This document shows positions 35,901-44,634 of a stretch of DNA of 64,000 nt, one piece after another; position 1 is the first letter of the stretch, and every line of letters starts with the position of its first letter. Origin of the DNA: Rhodopirellula europaea 6C (GTDB lineage Bacteria; Planctomycetota; Planctomycetia; Pirellulales; Pirellulaceae); assembly GCF_000338295.1 (NCBI RefSeq), contig NZ_ANMO01000028.1, positions 33,398 to 97,397 of the forward strand, read 5' to 3'. The notes beneath the pieces are model-generated. The model did not search any database. It had not been told where the DNA came from and saw nothing but the letters and a program-made list of their open reading frames with translations. Position numbers and translations under genes: made by a program.

Positions 35901-38134
35901 GCGATTCGTGTGCTGCGCAGAAGGTTCTGCAAATCCGCATTGGCCCGGGCAACCGCTTCACTGCTGCTGCGGATTTCCTCTTTGGAGATCTCCAGCATTT
36001 CATTGGCCGTTTGCAGACCTTGGTTCATCGCGAGAAGTTCGTTGTACGACGAGGTCAGCTCCTCGTTGGTGGCCTCCATTTCTTGAATTGATCGATCGAG
36101 GTCATCTCGGGTCGTGGCAAGTTCTCGTTCGAGTTGTTCAATCCCTTTTTGAGCTTGGGGATCCGCGGTGCTTGATTGATCGGAACCGGCTGAATCATTT
36201 GTGGGCGAATTCGAAGGCGATACGGGAGGACCCAAGTCCTGAAACGCCACCATGAACAACTCGGTTTCGTGACCGAGTTGCATCATCGGTTGAATCGTCA
36301 ACTTGACGTGCTGTTCACCGCTGTCACTGATGATTGTTAGGTCATCACGAACCACTCGTCGGCGATTTGCCTTGGCTTCCGCGAATGCACCACGAAGGCC
36401 GATTCGCAGATTGATGTGAGCCATCTTGATCAAGTTGTTCTGATGCAAACCTTCGCCAGCGGAAAGATACGGGCTGGTATCAGCTAGTGAGCAGACGACT
36501 TTGCCATCGACGTCAACGACCACCGCTTTGGGAGCAAATTCATCGAGGATGATTCGCTGCAGCACCTGGTGGATTTCTTTTGTGTCTTCCTCGTTGGGAA
36601 CGATCGCAGCAGCCTGGGCGGCCTCGACGGCGCTTACAAAACCTCGTGAGTCGCCAATCACGGCGACCGTCTCGGTTCCCTTCCGCTGGTTGATCCGATG
36701 GTCTGCGTCGACGGTGCGAAACAGTTCGTCGTGCGACGAAATCGATTCGCTCGGACCAAGAAACAGGTACCCGTTGGGACGCAATGCGTAATGGAAAAGC
36801 GGGATCAGCTTTTTCTGAAGGTGCGGACCCAAATAGACCAGCAGGTTGCGGCAGGAGATCAAATCCTGTCGTGAGAATGGAGCGTCGCTGATGAGGTTGT
36901 GCAGCGAGAACAAGATCGACTCGCGCAAATTGCGTTTGGCGTGATAGCGTTTGCCGCGTTTGACGAAGAATTGTTTCAGCCGGGCCTCGGAAATGCTATC
37001 GGCAATTCCAAGTGGATAGATACCTTGTCGAGCGATGGCCAAAGCATGCTCGTCAATATCGCTGGCGATGATCTGAAACGTTGGCAGTGATTCGTTTGTA
37101 CGATCGTCGCCCCACTGCGTTTTCAGACGGTCCAGGTGTTCGTAGCAAAGGATTGCCAGCGAGTAGGCTTCTTCTCCGGTGGCGCAACCAGGCACCCAGA
37201 TTCGAACCGGATCGTTGGAAGTGCGACCTTCAAACAGTCGCGGGATCACTTCGTCAGCCAAGCTCTCGAACGAGTCAGGATCGCGGAAGAACGCGGTGAT
37301 CCCGATCAACAATTCGCGAAAAAGGTTTTGCGTTTCATCTTGGTCATCGCGTAAACGCTCTGAGTAGGTCGCGACATCGGAGATTTGCAGGATCTGCATC
37401 CGCCGCAAAATTCGTCGAGTCAGCGTCGCGGTCTTGTAGTGCTTGAAATTGTGCTTGGTCGCGTTGTAGAGCACGTCGGCGATTTCCGGGATCGACCGTT
37501 CGATCTCGTCCAGCATCGATTCACGCGTCAGGTTATTGGATTGCTGTTTCCGATAAGCGACGTAGTCATTCAATTCATTCGCGATTTCTTCGGGCGTGAG
37601 GACGTGGTCCGCCACGCCGGTCGTCGCCGCATGTCGCGGCATGGAATCGAATTGTGCCGAAGACGCTAATTGGGTGAACGTCATGCCACCAGCATCGCTG
37701 ATCGATTTCAGCCCGAGCGTCCCGTCGGTGCCCATGCCGGAGAGAATCACGCCGACGCCCTGCTCGCCCTGTGTCTCGGCGATGGAATGAAAAAAGTGAT
37801 CGATTGGCGTTGAGGAGGTTTCTTCGGTGGCCGGTTTCAGCATCAACCGCGAACCGCTGCTGATCGATAGCAAGCTGTTTGGAGGACAGATGTAGACCGT
37901 GTTCGGTCGAATGAGTTGGCGAGACTTCAGTTCGACGACCGGCAGCGATGTGGCATTCGCAAGTTGAACGAGCCGCGACGCTTGCAATTCCGATGCATCG
38001 TGGGCGACGAACACCACCGCCATGTCGGGCGAATCACCCAACGACGCTAGTAGTTCTTGCAGTGCCTCCATCCCGCCCGCGGCAGCTCCCACGCCGACGA
38101 CCAGAGGTTTGGATTTCGGTTGTGGATCGCTCAA
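32915..38134 (-). CDS. CheB-CheR-PAS hybrid histidine kinase
   Basis: A 1739-residue multidomain protein. Residues 10-185: CheB methylesterase-like, with His45 and Asp137 (SGMGTDG) kept but the nucleophile Ser replaced by Ala18 (GVGAAAGG). Residues about 205-485: CheR methyltransferase with VPGCATGEEAYSLA. Residues 515-640: a PAS-like segment. Residues 660-740: coiled coil. Residues about 740-1345: five PAS/PAC units. Residues 1365-1585: histidine kinase with SHEIRTP (His1372), the N-box near VGNAIKF and GTGLGLTIS. Residues 1618-1739: receiver with Asp1674 in ILDMQMP. No membrane segments, so it is cytoplasmic. Likely a sensory hub; no chemotaxis genes are nearby. Confidence 0.93.
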   Translation of the reverse strand: MSDPQPKSKPLVVGVGAAAGGMEALQELLASLGDSPDMAVVFVAHDASELQASRLVQLANATSLPVVELKSRQLIRPNTVYICPPNSLLSISSGSRLMLKPATEETSSTPIDHFFHSIAETQGEQGVGVILSGMGTDGTLGLKSISDAGGMTFTQLASSAQFDSMPRHAATTGVADHVLTPEEIANELNDYVAYRKQQSNNLTRESMLDEIERSIPEIADVLYNATKHNFKHYKTATLTRRILRRMQILQISDVATYSERLRDDQDETQNLFRELLIGITAFFRDPDSFESLADEVIPRLFEGRTSNDPVRIWVPGCATGEEAYSLAILCYEHLDRLKTQWGDDRTNESLPTFQIIASDIDEHALAIARQGIYPLGIADSISEARLKQFFVKRGKRYHAKRNLRESILFSLHNLISDAPFSRQDLISCRNLLVYLGPHLQKKLIPLFHYALRPNGYLFLGPSESISSHDELFRTVDADHRINQRKGTETVAVIGDSRGFVSAVEAAQAAAIVPNEEDTKEIHQVLQRIILDEFAPKAVVVDVDGKVVCSLADTSPYLSAGEGLHQNNLIKMAHINLRIGLRGAFAEAKANRRRVVRDDLTIISDSGEQHVKLTIQPMMQLGHETELFMVAFQDLGPPVSPSNSPTNDSAGSDQSSTADPQAQKGIEQLERELATTRDDLDRSIQEMEATNEELTSSYNELLAMNQGLQTANEMLEISKEEIRSSSEAVARANADLQNLLRSTRIATIFLDDDLSIRSFTPAATEIYGLIATDVGRPLTQIVPNVRDMPPLPNWEQLIKEDGVEHTIVANTGKAFIRRVLPYQSHSGDHDGIVITFTDVTQLRESEELFQSLVRASAQIVWIANTDGVADSDSPSWREYTGQTLDQWLGFGWLDAIHPDDRELTQKVWTEAVAKDRPLVMEYRLRNRHGEYRWFQVRTAPQRRPDGTVNRWVGMNIDIHDQKQSRLELADREAHLRRVINNQLGLVGVIDRNGLLLEVDDRSLEYARVNRHEVIGKPFHEAPWWNYDPKVAQQMRDAMDRAFKGEPVRYDVSLFAHGDDGVLIDFMIAPVFDDDGNIEYLIPSGVDIRDRKKAELKQQEVAVRLEAIFNTAVDGIITIDRRGIINSVNIAAAKIFGYGVDELTGSNINVLIPEPEHSEHDGYLKTYEETGHSHIIGQQRQVTGRRKDGSTFSLDLSVSETSLSGEHRYVGIVRDVSDRVRSEQAKKNASRRMQMALRAGGMAAWEWTPKKSYWTKEMYELFGVTDDRKGSPELCFSLTHPDDVAALKRHWQEAIEGNHDYEHEFRIIRPDGEMRWITGMGEVVRGKSGNVTRMYGVNWDSTQEHVQAETLRESERRANEASASKSAFLANMSHEIRTPMTAILGYAELLQDIIQDAEGLHHLQTIRRNGDYLLDIINDILDLSKIEAGKLDVQSERFDPAHLIEDVRSIMEVRAKEAGLELTVDYGQQIPASIQSDAKRLKQVLINLVGNAIKFTPKGHVRLVVRMEPNPVRLCIDVIDTGIGITDEQQEQLFLPFSQGDSSVNRTFGGTGLGLTISRRLAEMLGGTIHFQSKVGVGSTFTLSVFPGDVTGVAMVDHSQPDSKLADEPENSSTAAVKLNCHALVVDDRRDIRFLSRRILTKAGATVDECEDGLQAVDKIIESIKAKRQPDVIILDMQMPRLDGYATAKKLRELGYDAPIIALTADAMQGDMNLCLKAGCNDYLSKPIDAAKLVALVSKLT

Positions 38135-38686
38135 TGGAAACGTGTCTCCCGTCCCGCGAACACCGTTGACTGGCAGTTCAGACTTGGGCCGGTAGGGGCA
38201 ATTGGCATGGTCTTGGAGCGTTGAGGTTCAGAATGCATCGAAACCTTTCCAATAACCTCGCGATGCGAATGACCGAATGGTTCTGATTGGAAGCGACAAG
38301 CCCGTTTGGGTCAATCGATCGAGGGCCGCAAATGACGCATACGCGGCTCGATTCAATCCATTTTGTAATCGAAGACTACCACTGTAGGCGGATGGGCACT
38401 CGGCTGTTGCCGCTGATCAATTTCCGATCAATCGACCAGTGATGAAAGAAACCCGATCGAGACCACGAAAACATTCGTTTCCGTTTCGAAAACCGCGGTC
38501 CTGCGCAAATCGCAACGGCTGAGCGTGGGAAGGACTGGTTGGATTCGCTCAAAGAGCAGCTTGTGGTTTGAGCAAACGATTTTGGCACTGCATTCGCGTT
38601 GGCTGAGCATGCTTCCGAGACGCCGTCGTTGCACTGAGTGACAGGTTGCCTCGATGTCATCTACTCGCATGCCGAAAGGGCCAACC
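38135..38686. other. Long intergenic region
   Basis: A 552-bp stretch upstream of both the hybrid kinase (-) and the small lipoprotein (+). It must hold both promoters. I find no coding frame with a believable product, no tRNA-like cloverleaf and no strong terminator hairpin in it. Confidence 0.4.
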
Positions 38687-38866
38687 ATGAGACAGCCACG
38701 TGACGTCATCCACTTTCTATTGCTAACCGCAGCCCTGGTCGCTGGCTTCGTCGTGTCCGGATGCGATAGCAAAGAAACCGTCTTGGACGTCGAAACGCCA
38801 GACGGTGGCGTGGAAGTGAACCGCGATATCGACGACGGAAGTTTGAGCGTCGACGTGGAAGAGTAG
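38687..38866 (+). CDS. Small lipoprotein
   Basis: A 59-residue protein from ATG 38687. The N-terminus is a lipoprotein signal with lipobox VSGC, followed by an acidic mature peptide (SKETVLDVETPDGGVEVNRD and on) of about 33 residues ending DVEE. It is the first of the small stress-type genes. No known family beyond its lipoprotein form. Confidence 0.7.
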   Translation: MRQPRDVIHFLLLTAALVAGFVVSGCDSKETVLDVETPDGGVEVNRDIDDGSLSVDVEE

Positions 38867-38947
38867 AGATCAGCAGCAGAAATCAACAACTTCGCAAGCG
38901 GCGATTGTTTGCGAACGTTGGCACCATCAATCTTCAGGAGAAATGTG

Positions 38948-39151
38948 ATGAATTGGGATCAAATCGAAGGCAAGTGGAAACAACTCAAGGGCCAAGCTCA
39001 ACAACAGTGGGGCGACCTGACTGACGACGATCTGGATCGCGTTGACGGAAAACGCGAAGAGCTCGTTGGAGTCGTTCAGGAACGATACGGACTGGCGAAG
39101 GACGAAGCAGAAAAGCAGGTTCAGCAGTTCGAAAGCTCTTGCAATTGTTAA
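38948..39151 (+). CDS. CsbD-family stress protein
   Basis: A 67-residue CsbD protein. It starts MNWDQIEGKWKQLKGQAQQQ and continues with WGDLTDDDLDRVDGKREELV and ERYGLAKDEAEKQV, the family consensus. CsbD-type proteins are induced in general stress in many bacteria; biochemical role unknown. An AGGAG ribosome site lies about 8 bases before the ATG, and a strong terminator follows at 39209-39244. Confidence 0.93.
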   Translation: MNWDQIEGKWKQLKGQAQQQWGDLTDDDLDRVDGKREELVGVVQERYGLAKDEAEKQVQQFESSCNC

Positions 39152-39208
39152 GCGAGTTTGGGGCCGCACGAAAGAGCAGCCTCTCCAACGTTCGCATGAA
39201 TTCAATCG

Positions 39209-39244
39209 GGTCGCGTCGACTTGCATCGACGGCGACCCTTTTTC
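39209..39244 (+). terminator. Rho-independent terminator after the CsbD gene
   Basis: GGGTCGC-GTCGA, a 6-nt loop, then TCGAC-GGCGACCC and five T residues. The stem is 12 bp with a single bulge. It lies 57 bp beyond the CsbD stop and ends the transcript before the cupin gene. Confidence 0.85.
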
Positions 39245-39289
39245 CGTGTTTTTACCACACGTCGTAAAACAAAGATCAATTGGCTAGCA

Positions 39290-39628
39290 ATGGACATTCC
39301 GCAAATCAAAACTAGTTCCGACGCTGGACAAGGAGCGATGGGACAGATCTATCTCGCCACCGGAAAGCAAGTCGCACTTCGACGATGGGAGGAAAGCCCC
39401 GGTGGATTCAGCAAGCCGACCACCCGTGAATACGAAGTGGTTGGATATCTGCTGCAAGGCGTTTTGGAACTTGAGTTGGATGGCGGAACGGCCAAGATGG
39501 ATGTCGGGGACTCTTGGTTGGTGCCCGCCGGAGCCAATCATCGCTACCGAGTGATCGAACCCATCGTCGCGATCGAAGCGACCAGCCCGCCCGCACGCTT
39601 TGGCAATCGTGATCAACCGGCCGGATAA
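39290..39628 (+). CDS. Cupin-domain protein
   Basis: A 112-residue single-domain cupin from ATG 39290. Cupin motif 1 region contains YEVVGYLLQGVLELELDG and motif 2 is GDSWLVPAGANHRYRV. One metal-binding His is clear in motif 2; the motif 1 His pair is not obvious (TTREYEVVG), so metal binding may be weak. Enzymatic function cannot be assigned. It follows the CsbD terminator. Confidence 0.8.
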   Translation: MDIPQIKTSSDAGQGAMGQIYLATGKQVALRRWEESPGGFSKPTTREYEVVGYLLQGVLELELDGGTAKMDVGDSWLVPAGANHRYRVIEPIVAIEATSPPARFGNRDQPAG

Positions 39629-39773
39629 ATCTGTCGGCAATGAACCGCCGCGATTGTCGGCTGAGTGAACCTGAAGGCTGCCGCTGGTATCTTGGATTGG
39701 TTGAGACACTGACCTTTTGCTCTTCATCGTTCATGGCGAACGTTGCGGGCCATTCGCCAATCCAAATTCGACC

Positions 39774-40217
39774 ATGGCCATCCGATACCACACCGACGTG
39801 AAGTTAGACTCGGACGAGTTCATCGATTTGCTCAAACGATCCACTTTGGCCGAACGCCGTCCGGTAGAAGATGAGTCACGAATCAAGGAAATGCTGGCTC
39901 ATGCGGACGTGCTGGTCACCGCGCATTGGATCGATGACTCAGCAGCGGTGGATCCAAAAGTGACTGGCCGGCTGGTCGGCGTATCGCGAGCCATCACGGA
40001 TTACGCCTACTGCACGTATCTATCGGATCTGGCCGTTGATTCGGACTATCAGGGCCGGGGCATCGGACGCGAATTGATCCGGCTGACTCACGAAGTCGCG
40101 GGGCATCAGACCCGGCTCATCTTGTTGTCTGCACCGGCAGCCGAGAGTTACTACCCGCATGTTGGTATGCAGCCGCACCATTCGTGCTGGATGATCCCGC
40201 CAAGCGATGAAGGCTGA
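39774..40217 (+). CDS. GNAT-family N-acetyltransferase
   Basis: A 147-residue acetyltransferase from ATG 39774 ([16 protein letters not shown]). The acetyl-CoA motif is [20 protein letters not shown], with QGRGIG as the pyrophosphate loop; [15 protein letters not shown] is the usual C-terminal part. Substrate unknown. It converges on the TPR gene with only 8 bp between stops. Confidence 0.87.
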   Translation: MAIRYHTDVKLDSDEFIDLLKRSTLAERRPVEDESRIKEMLAHADVLVTAHWIDDSAAVDPKVTGRLVGVSRAITDYAYCTYLSDLAVDSDYQGRGIGRELIRLTHEVAGHQTRLILLSAPAAESYYPHVGMQPHHSCWMIPPSDEG

Positions 40218-40225
40218 GCAGATGT

Positions 40226-41821
40226 CTAGCGTTTGAAGCCGATCAAGAATCCGACTTCAGAACGCTCGGTGTCAAAGTCTTCGTTGTCCGAGGCGAATCG
40301 GTCGTGGCCGGCCACGGCTGAGAGTGAAAGTTGTTCGGTGAGTTGATAGCTCAGCTTCCCGTGCACTCGCCAAAAGATCTCATCGCGGCCAATCGGATCG
40401 GTGAAGTCGGGGTAGTTGCGATAGCCCACACCCCAGGTCGGAGTGAACTTCCAGCGGTCGCTGATTTGCCAGTCCGTGGAACCATGCAGATTGATCGAGA
40501 GATAGCGGTAGTCGTCACCTTTGGTGTTTGCATATTCCAGGTCGGTTCCCAATGCGACCATCGGCAAGGCTTCCCAGTTGGTTCGCTTGAAGTGGCTGGC
40601 ACCGAACGTCAGTGTTGTTCCATCGAGTGATGTCTGCGTGGGCGTCGCGCCGTCGTCTTCGAAATTGGATTGGGCAATCGTGGTGTACCCATACCAAGCG
40701 TTCAAATCCGGACGGATCACGGTGAACGATGCCGTTCCCGCGTGGCGGTCACCGACCTGATTGCCATCGAAGAAGTCGTTGGAAAACACGTATTCCATTC
40801 GGCCGATCACTTCGTTTTCGCCAAACAGAAAGTCACGTTCCGCAAACGCACCCGGTTGGAAACTGGCCAAGTTGAATTCTTGGAACTGACTTTCGTTGGC
40901 CGTGAAGTAGCCGCGAAACATCAGGCCCGCACGAGTGTTTTCGCGGCGGATCAATTTCCAATCCATGTCGGGACTGGCGAACCACTGAAAGCTGGCTTGT
41001 TCGTCTTGTGCGAGATCGCGGCTGATCGGTGTCAGAGTGACGTTGGTGTTGTACAGCAATCCCGTTTCCAAAAAGATTCGGAACGGGCTGGTCGGTGATT
41101 CCGCTTGGCTTTCAAGTTGCCTCAATCGATTTTCGAGATCGTCAGAACCGTCGAAGGTTTGAATCTCGTACCCGACTGTTTGGGTCGGAACGTCATCGAA
41201 ATTTGGCGGGTTGGGAAGCTGGCTGGCTTGAGCCACATTGGCCGGATCGGACGTCATCCAATCCATCGCCGATGATCCGGCGGCGGGCGTGTTTGCCCTT
41301 GGGGCGGCAAGTTGCGCCAAGGCAGGAGCGGGAGCTTCAATGCCCATCGCTCGGACTTGATCGGCATAGCTGCTTGACGGAGCGATCTTCAGTACTTCCG
41401 TCAGGTGAGACCGAGCCGCCTCGGGACGCGACAAGTCATTGAGCAATTGTCCGAGGTCGAAGTGAGCAGCAGCGTTGAATGGGTCGAGCTCCAATGCTTT
41501 GCGAGTTGATTCGACCGAGGAGTCCACATCACCGAGTGCTTTTTGCATTCGGCCGAGTGTCCGCCAGGAATCGGAGTGGTTGGGGTTGCTGGCAACTTTC
41601 TGTTGCAGCATCTTCAGCATTCGCAGCTGGGCCGGGCTGGGCTGAGCAACGTACGTGTCTTGGGCGGGTGTGCTGGCAGTCTCGGGCGAATCTGAATTCT
41701 GCGATGCCGGTGCGAATCCGGCGTTCGCGAAATCCTGGGCTGTCGCGATGCAGTGGACGGGGAACAGACCCACCCAGGCGGTCAAAGCGAGAACTCGGAG
41801 ATGGCCGTTGAGGTCGTTCAT
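40226..41821 (-). CDS. TPR-repeat outer-membrane beta-barrel protein
   Basis: A 531-residue protein with a signal peptide (ending near IATAQ). Residues about 60-155 contain two TPR units (HSDSWRTLGRMQKALGDVDS; NAAAHFDLGQLLNDLSRPEA). After a linker, the C-terminal 300 residues alternate polar and aromatic segments typical of a beta barrel (FRIFLETGLLYNTNVTLTP, KFTPTWGVGYRNYPDF) and end SEVGFLIGFKR. This layout resembles surface-lipoprotein assembly modifier or exopolysaccharide-export barrels. Exact family uncertain. Confidence 0.75.
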   Translation of the reverse strand: MNDLNGHLRVLALTAWVGLFPVHCIATAQDFANAGFAPASQNSDSPETASTPAQDTYVAQPSPAQLRMLKMLQQKVASNPNHSDSWRTLGRMQKALGDVDSSVESTRKALELDPFNAAAHFDLGQLLNDLSRPEAARSHLTEVLKIAPSSSYADQVRAMGIEAPAPALAQLAAPRANTPAAGSSAMDWMTSDPANVAQASQLPNPPNFDDVPTQTVGYEIQTFDGSDDLENRLRQLESQAESPTSPFRIFLETGLLYNTNVTLTPISRDLAQDEQASFQWFASPDMDWKLIRRENTRAGLMFRGYFTANESQFQEFNLASFQPGAFAERDFLFGENEVIGRMEYVFSNDFFDGNQVGDRHAGTASFTVIRPDLNAWYGYTTIAQSNFEDDGATPTQTSLDGTTLTFGASHFKRTNWEALPMVALGTDLEYANTKGDDYRYLSINLHGSTDWQISDRWKFTPTWGVGYRNYPDFTDPIGRDEIFWRVHGKLSYQLTEQLSLSAVAGHDRFASDNEDFDTERSEVGFLIGFKR

Positions 41822-42050
41822 GCAGGGATTGAGCGAGTGCTGCCTAGTTGAGTCGTCAAACGGATGTCATCACGAAATGTGTTGTGAATCCATCTAGAAA
41901 CTGACGTCTTGGATTGCGTAGTTTGCACCCGGTTAAAGAGTGAACGTCCGTTCGCTCGTGATTGGTATCAATTGACGCTGCCCGGTTGCCACCCCGATTC
42001 ACGATGGTCGTGCTGAGGATGTGATAGAAGCTGAGCGTCAGGAAATTCAC

Positions 42051-43262
42051 ATGGAGTTGAACTCACGGATGAAACGTCACTCAAAGAAAGCCTTGGCAAT
42101 CGCATGCATGCTGTGCACCGGTGGAAGTGTCCAGGCTCAAGGATTGGACGGAGCCCTTTCACGTGTTCGCGGCCAAGTGCAACAGAACGTGCAAACCCAA
42201 GTTCAACAGCGCGTCCAAGCTCGTGTTCAGAGCCAAGTTCAAGCGAATGTGCAGAGCCAGGTTCAACAACGCATTCAAGCGAATGTTGCCAATGGCGTCC
42301 AAGCTCGCGTCGGAAACCAAATCGAAGCCGCTGCCCAAACCGCCGCCGCTTTGGCCGTTCGTGCTCAAGCCCGGGCCAACGCGGCTGCTGATCGTGCATC
42401 GCGAACCAACGTCGATGCCAACGCGGACGTTCGAGTCAACCTGAATGCGAACGCCAACGTCGCCGGATCGCAATCGCGAACTTCCGCCGGGTTGGCATCG
42501 TCCGCACGACTTTCTTCAAGTCCGATCCAAATCAGCGTTGCTGAAGTTCAGGCTTACGATTCGGTCTTTGGTCAGTTCAACCCACTTCGCACGTCGGCTG
42601 TTCTGAACACTGCCGCCGCCGTTCGTCAGAACGCGACGGCACAAACCGCAAACGGCCCATCATCGAGCGAAGCAAAACCAAGCTCGACTGGACCGACCAG
42701 CACACCATCGCAAAGCCCATCGACACCGGAAGCGAATGCCCCTGAGTCGACCGAAGCATCTGGCATCGCCGGATCGACTTTCAGTGGCGCGTTCAGCCAA
42801 GTCGCTCAAGGTCAAGCTGGTGCTTCCAACGGGCAATCGGTTCGCGGAGCTGCACAAGGTGCCGGAAACTTCGGAATCGCCGGAGTGTTGGCATCCAACG
42901 TCGACTTCTCGACGATGATCGCGGTTGCCGCTCGTCAACGCCAAGCCGAAATCGCTCAGATACGTGACCAAGCATTGGCGTCAGCCAACGCGGAGTTGAT
43001 GGCACAAGCGGATGCAATGGAAACTCGTTTGAATGCGTTTGCATTGGCTCAACAAGAAGCCATGGCTGCAACGCAAAGCAACGTTCAGTCATTCCAAGCA
43101 AACGCTGCCAGCCGAGTGGGATCCGCCGCGACTGTGAACGCGAGCGGTTCCGTTCAAGGCCAAGCCACCGCAAACGGTGCTGGACAAGCGGCTGCGTCCG
43201 CTGCCGGTCAAGCCGAAGCGTCCGCCGCGAGCACCACGAACTCAAACGGCACGATTCGCTAG
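42051..43262 (+). CDS. Secreted repetitive Gln/Val/Ala-rich protein
   Basis: A 403-residue protein from ATG 42051 with an AGGA ribosome site 7-10 bases upstream. Signal peptide residues 7-31, ending GSVQAQ. A tract of about 60 residues repeats V-Q every four residues (QVQQRVQARVQSQVQ style), followed by Asn/Ala repeats (NVDANADVRVNLNANANV), a Ser/Thr/Pro-rich middle and an Ala/Gln-rich helical end. No known domain. The pattern suggests a long exported coil or fibre; that is inference. A terminator follows at 43306. Confidence 0.75.
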   Translation: MELNSRMKRHSKKALAIACMLCTGGSVQAQGLDGALSRVRGQVQQNVQTQVQQRVQARVQSQVQANVQSQVQQRIQANVANGVQARVGNQIEAAAQTAAALAVRAQARANAAADRASRTNVDANADVRVNLNANANVAGSQSRTSAGLASSARLSSSPIQISVAEVQAYDSVFGQFNPLRTSAVLNTAAAVRQNATAQTANGPSSSEAKPSSTGPTSTPSQSPSTPEANAPESTEASGIAGSTFSGAFSQVAQGQAGASNGQSVRGAAQGAGNFGIAGVLASNVDFSTMIAVAARQRQAEIAQIRDQALASANAELMAQADAMETRLNAFALAQQEAMAATQSNVQSFQANAASRVGSAATVNASGSVQGQATANGAGQAAASAAGQAEASAASTTNSNGTIR

Positions 43263-43305
43263 TCGCCTTTGGCCGGTATTTCGGTCGACATCACGATTGA
43301 TTTTG

Positions 43306-43334
43306 AAGGCGGGAGTTCAGCTCTCGCCTTTTTT
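43306..43334 (+). terminator. Rho-independent terminator after the repeat protein gene
   Basis: AAGGCGGGAG, loop TTCAG, CTCTCGCCTT and TTTT. The 10-bp stem has one mismatch. It lies 43 bp after the stop codon of the repetitive secreted protein. Confidence 0.85.
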
Positions 43335-43467
43335 GTTGCGCTGATCGAAATCGCTTTCGTTGGTACGCAACTTGCCTCAGTGAATGCCGAACTCCCGCGA
43401 CTTGCGGGTATTGAAAAATCCGCCTCCCCCGCAAGGGCGGCACGCCTTTCACTCAAGGATTAGAACC

Positions 43468-43845
43468 ATGAAATCGATCACAGCATTTTTGTTGGCCGCC
43501 TGCATGATGGTTGCCGTTGGTTGCGACGAGTCCGCTTTTGACCAAGAAGCAGACGCGATCCGCGATGCAACTCAGCAGCAAGCCGAAGACATTCGCGATG
43601 CGTCGCAAAACACCGCGGAAAACATCCGCGATCAAGCTCAGCAAAAGGCCGAGAACATCCGGGATCAAGCTGAAAACGCTCCGGAAGCCACGGAAGACGC
43701 AGCCGAAGACCGAGCTGATATGATTGAAGAACGCGGCGAAACCAAGGCAGACCAAAAGGAATCGCTTGGCGAAAAGAAAGCTGACGCGTTGGAAGAAGCC
43801 GGCGAAAACAAAGCGGATCAACTAGAAGAAGTTGAGGTTGAATGA
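43468..43845 (+). CDS. Lipoprotein with 11-residue repeats
   Basis: A 125-residue lipoprotein from ATG 43468; lipobox VAVGC with Cys19. The mature part is made of four 11-residue repeats (IRDATQQQAED, IRDASQNTAEN, IRDQAQQKAEN, IRDQAENAPEA) and then charged repeats with GEKKADALEE and GENKADQLEE. Hendecad repeats like these are seen in LEA-type desiccation proteins and right-handed coiled coils. Likely anchored in a membrane and unfolded or helical; role in stress is inference. A strong terminator follows. Confidence 0.78.
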   Translation: MKSITAFLLAACMMVAVGCDESAFDQEADAIRDATQQQAEDIRDASQNTAENIRDQAQQKAENIRDQAENAPEATEDAAEDRADMIEERGETKADQKESLGEKKADALEEAGENKADQLEEVEVE

Positions 43846-43877
43846 TCGACCACCGACTCGGTGGATTGAAACATTCC

Positions 43878-43916
43878 AATGCTTGGTGGTCGTTTGGCCA
43901 CCAAGCATTTTTTTAT
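43878..43916 (+). terminator. Rho-independent terminator with perfect 12-bp stem
   Basis: AATGCTTGGTGG, an 8-nt loop, CCACCAAGCATT and a T-run. The stem is perfectly paired. It lies 33 bp after the hendecad lipoprotein stop and 17 bp before the next ATG. Confidence 0.92.
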
Positions 43917-43932
43917 TTGAGCACGCAATTAA

Positions 43933-44634
43933 ATGAACCTTCCCTTTCGATCTCGTTCCCGACTTGTTTTGGCGGTCGTCGCAGTGTTGCTGGTTGCGGT
44001 GAGCGTGACATTCGCCTTTCTATCCTTCAGTTCGGTCGAGCACCTGGCCACCGGATCAGCCGAAAAAACAATCCTGATTGATTGTGATTTCGACAAGTTT
44101 CGCCAGATCATGGTGCGGAAAAACGCAACCGCAGCAATCGTGGGTCAATCCGGAATGACATTGATCGATGAGAGCGTGGAGGATTTGCAGGTCGATACCA
44201 GCCAAGACGATCGACCGCTTCTGAATGCGATCCGAGGTCAATCAAAAGCCGAAGTTCAGGCAGTCAAAAAGCTTCGTGTGAGTTTGAGTGACCCGCACAT
44301 CGACGCGGATGAATTGACGCTGCGACAACGAGCCGACATTCAGCCCGAATCCATGAGTGTTGTCACCCAATCGATTGCCGCCGCAGCGAACTTGGAATCC
44401 TACAAGACGACGCTGGATGCTCGACCGGAGGGTAACCAAACCGAAGTCACCCTGTCGGTCGCACTGGATGTTTTGGTCACGGTCCCGAAAGCCTTTGTGG
44501 GGCGTGCTGATCGCGAGGTCCAGCAGTCGGCTGCCAGTGGTGTGGATGAACAAGCCAATGGCCTGAAGCGGTTCGTCGCCGAGCACGCTGGTAAAAGATT
44601 CATTCTTCCTGAACTCGGTCGTGGATCGGATTGA
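43933..44634 (+). CDS. Hypothetical membrane-anchored protein
   Basis: A 233-residue protein with an N-terminal membrane helix (about residues 10-33) and a soluble domain outside. The domain has no motif I recognise; segments include KTILIDCDFDKFRQIMVRKN and LSDPHIDADELTLRQRADI, with a repeated strand-like pattern in TEVTLSVALDVLVTVPKAFVG that suggests a lipid-binding or SRPBCC-like fold. That fold call is a guess. It follows a strong terminator, so it has its own promoter in a very short gap. Confidence 0.65.
   Translation: MNLPFRSRSRLVLAVVAVLLVAVSVTFAFLSFSSVEHLATGSAEKTILIDCDFDKFRQIMVRKNATAAIVGQSGMTLIDESVEDLQVDTSQDDRPLLNAIRGQSKAEVQAVKKLRVSLSDPHIDADELTLRQRADIQPESMSVVTQSIAAAANLESYKTTLDARPEGNQTEVTLSVALDVLVTVPKAFVGRADREVQQSAASGVDEQANGLKRFVAEHAGKRFILPELGRGSD

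Noticed and set aside
38583..38597. Sigma-54-like TGGCAC with GG-N10-GC spacing
   Set aside because: The -12 element reads TCGC rather than TTGC, it is about 90 bp from the nearest start, and no sigma-54 activator is nearby.
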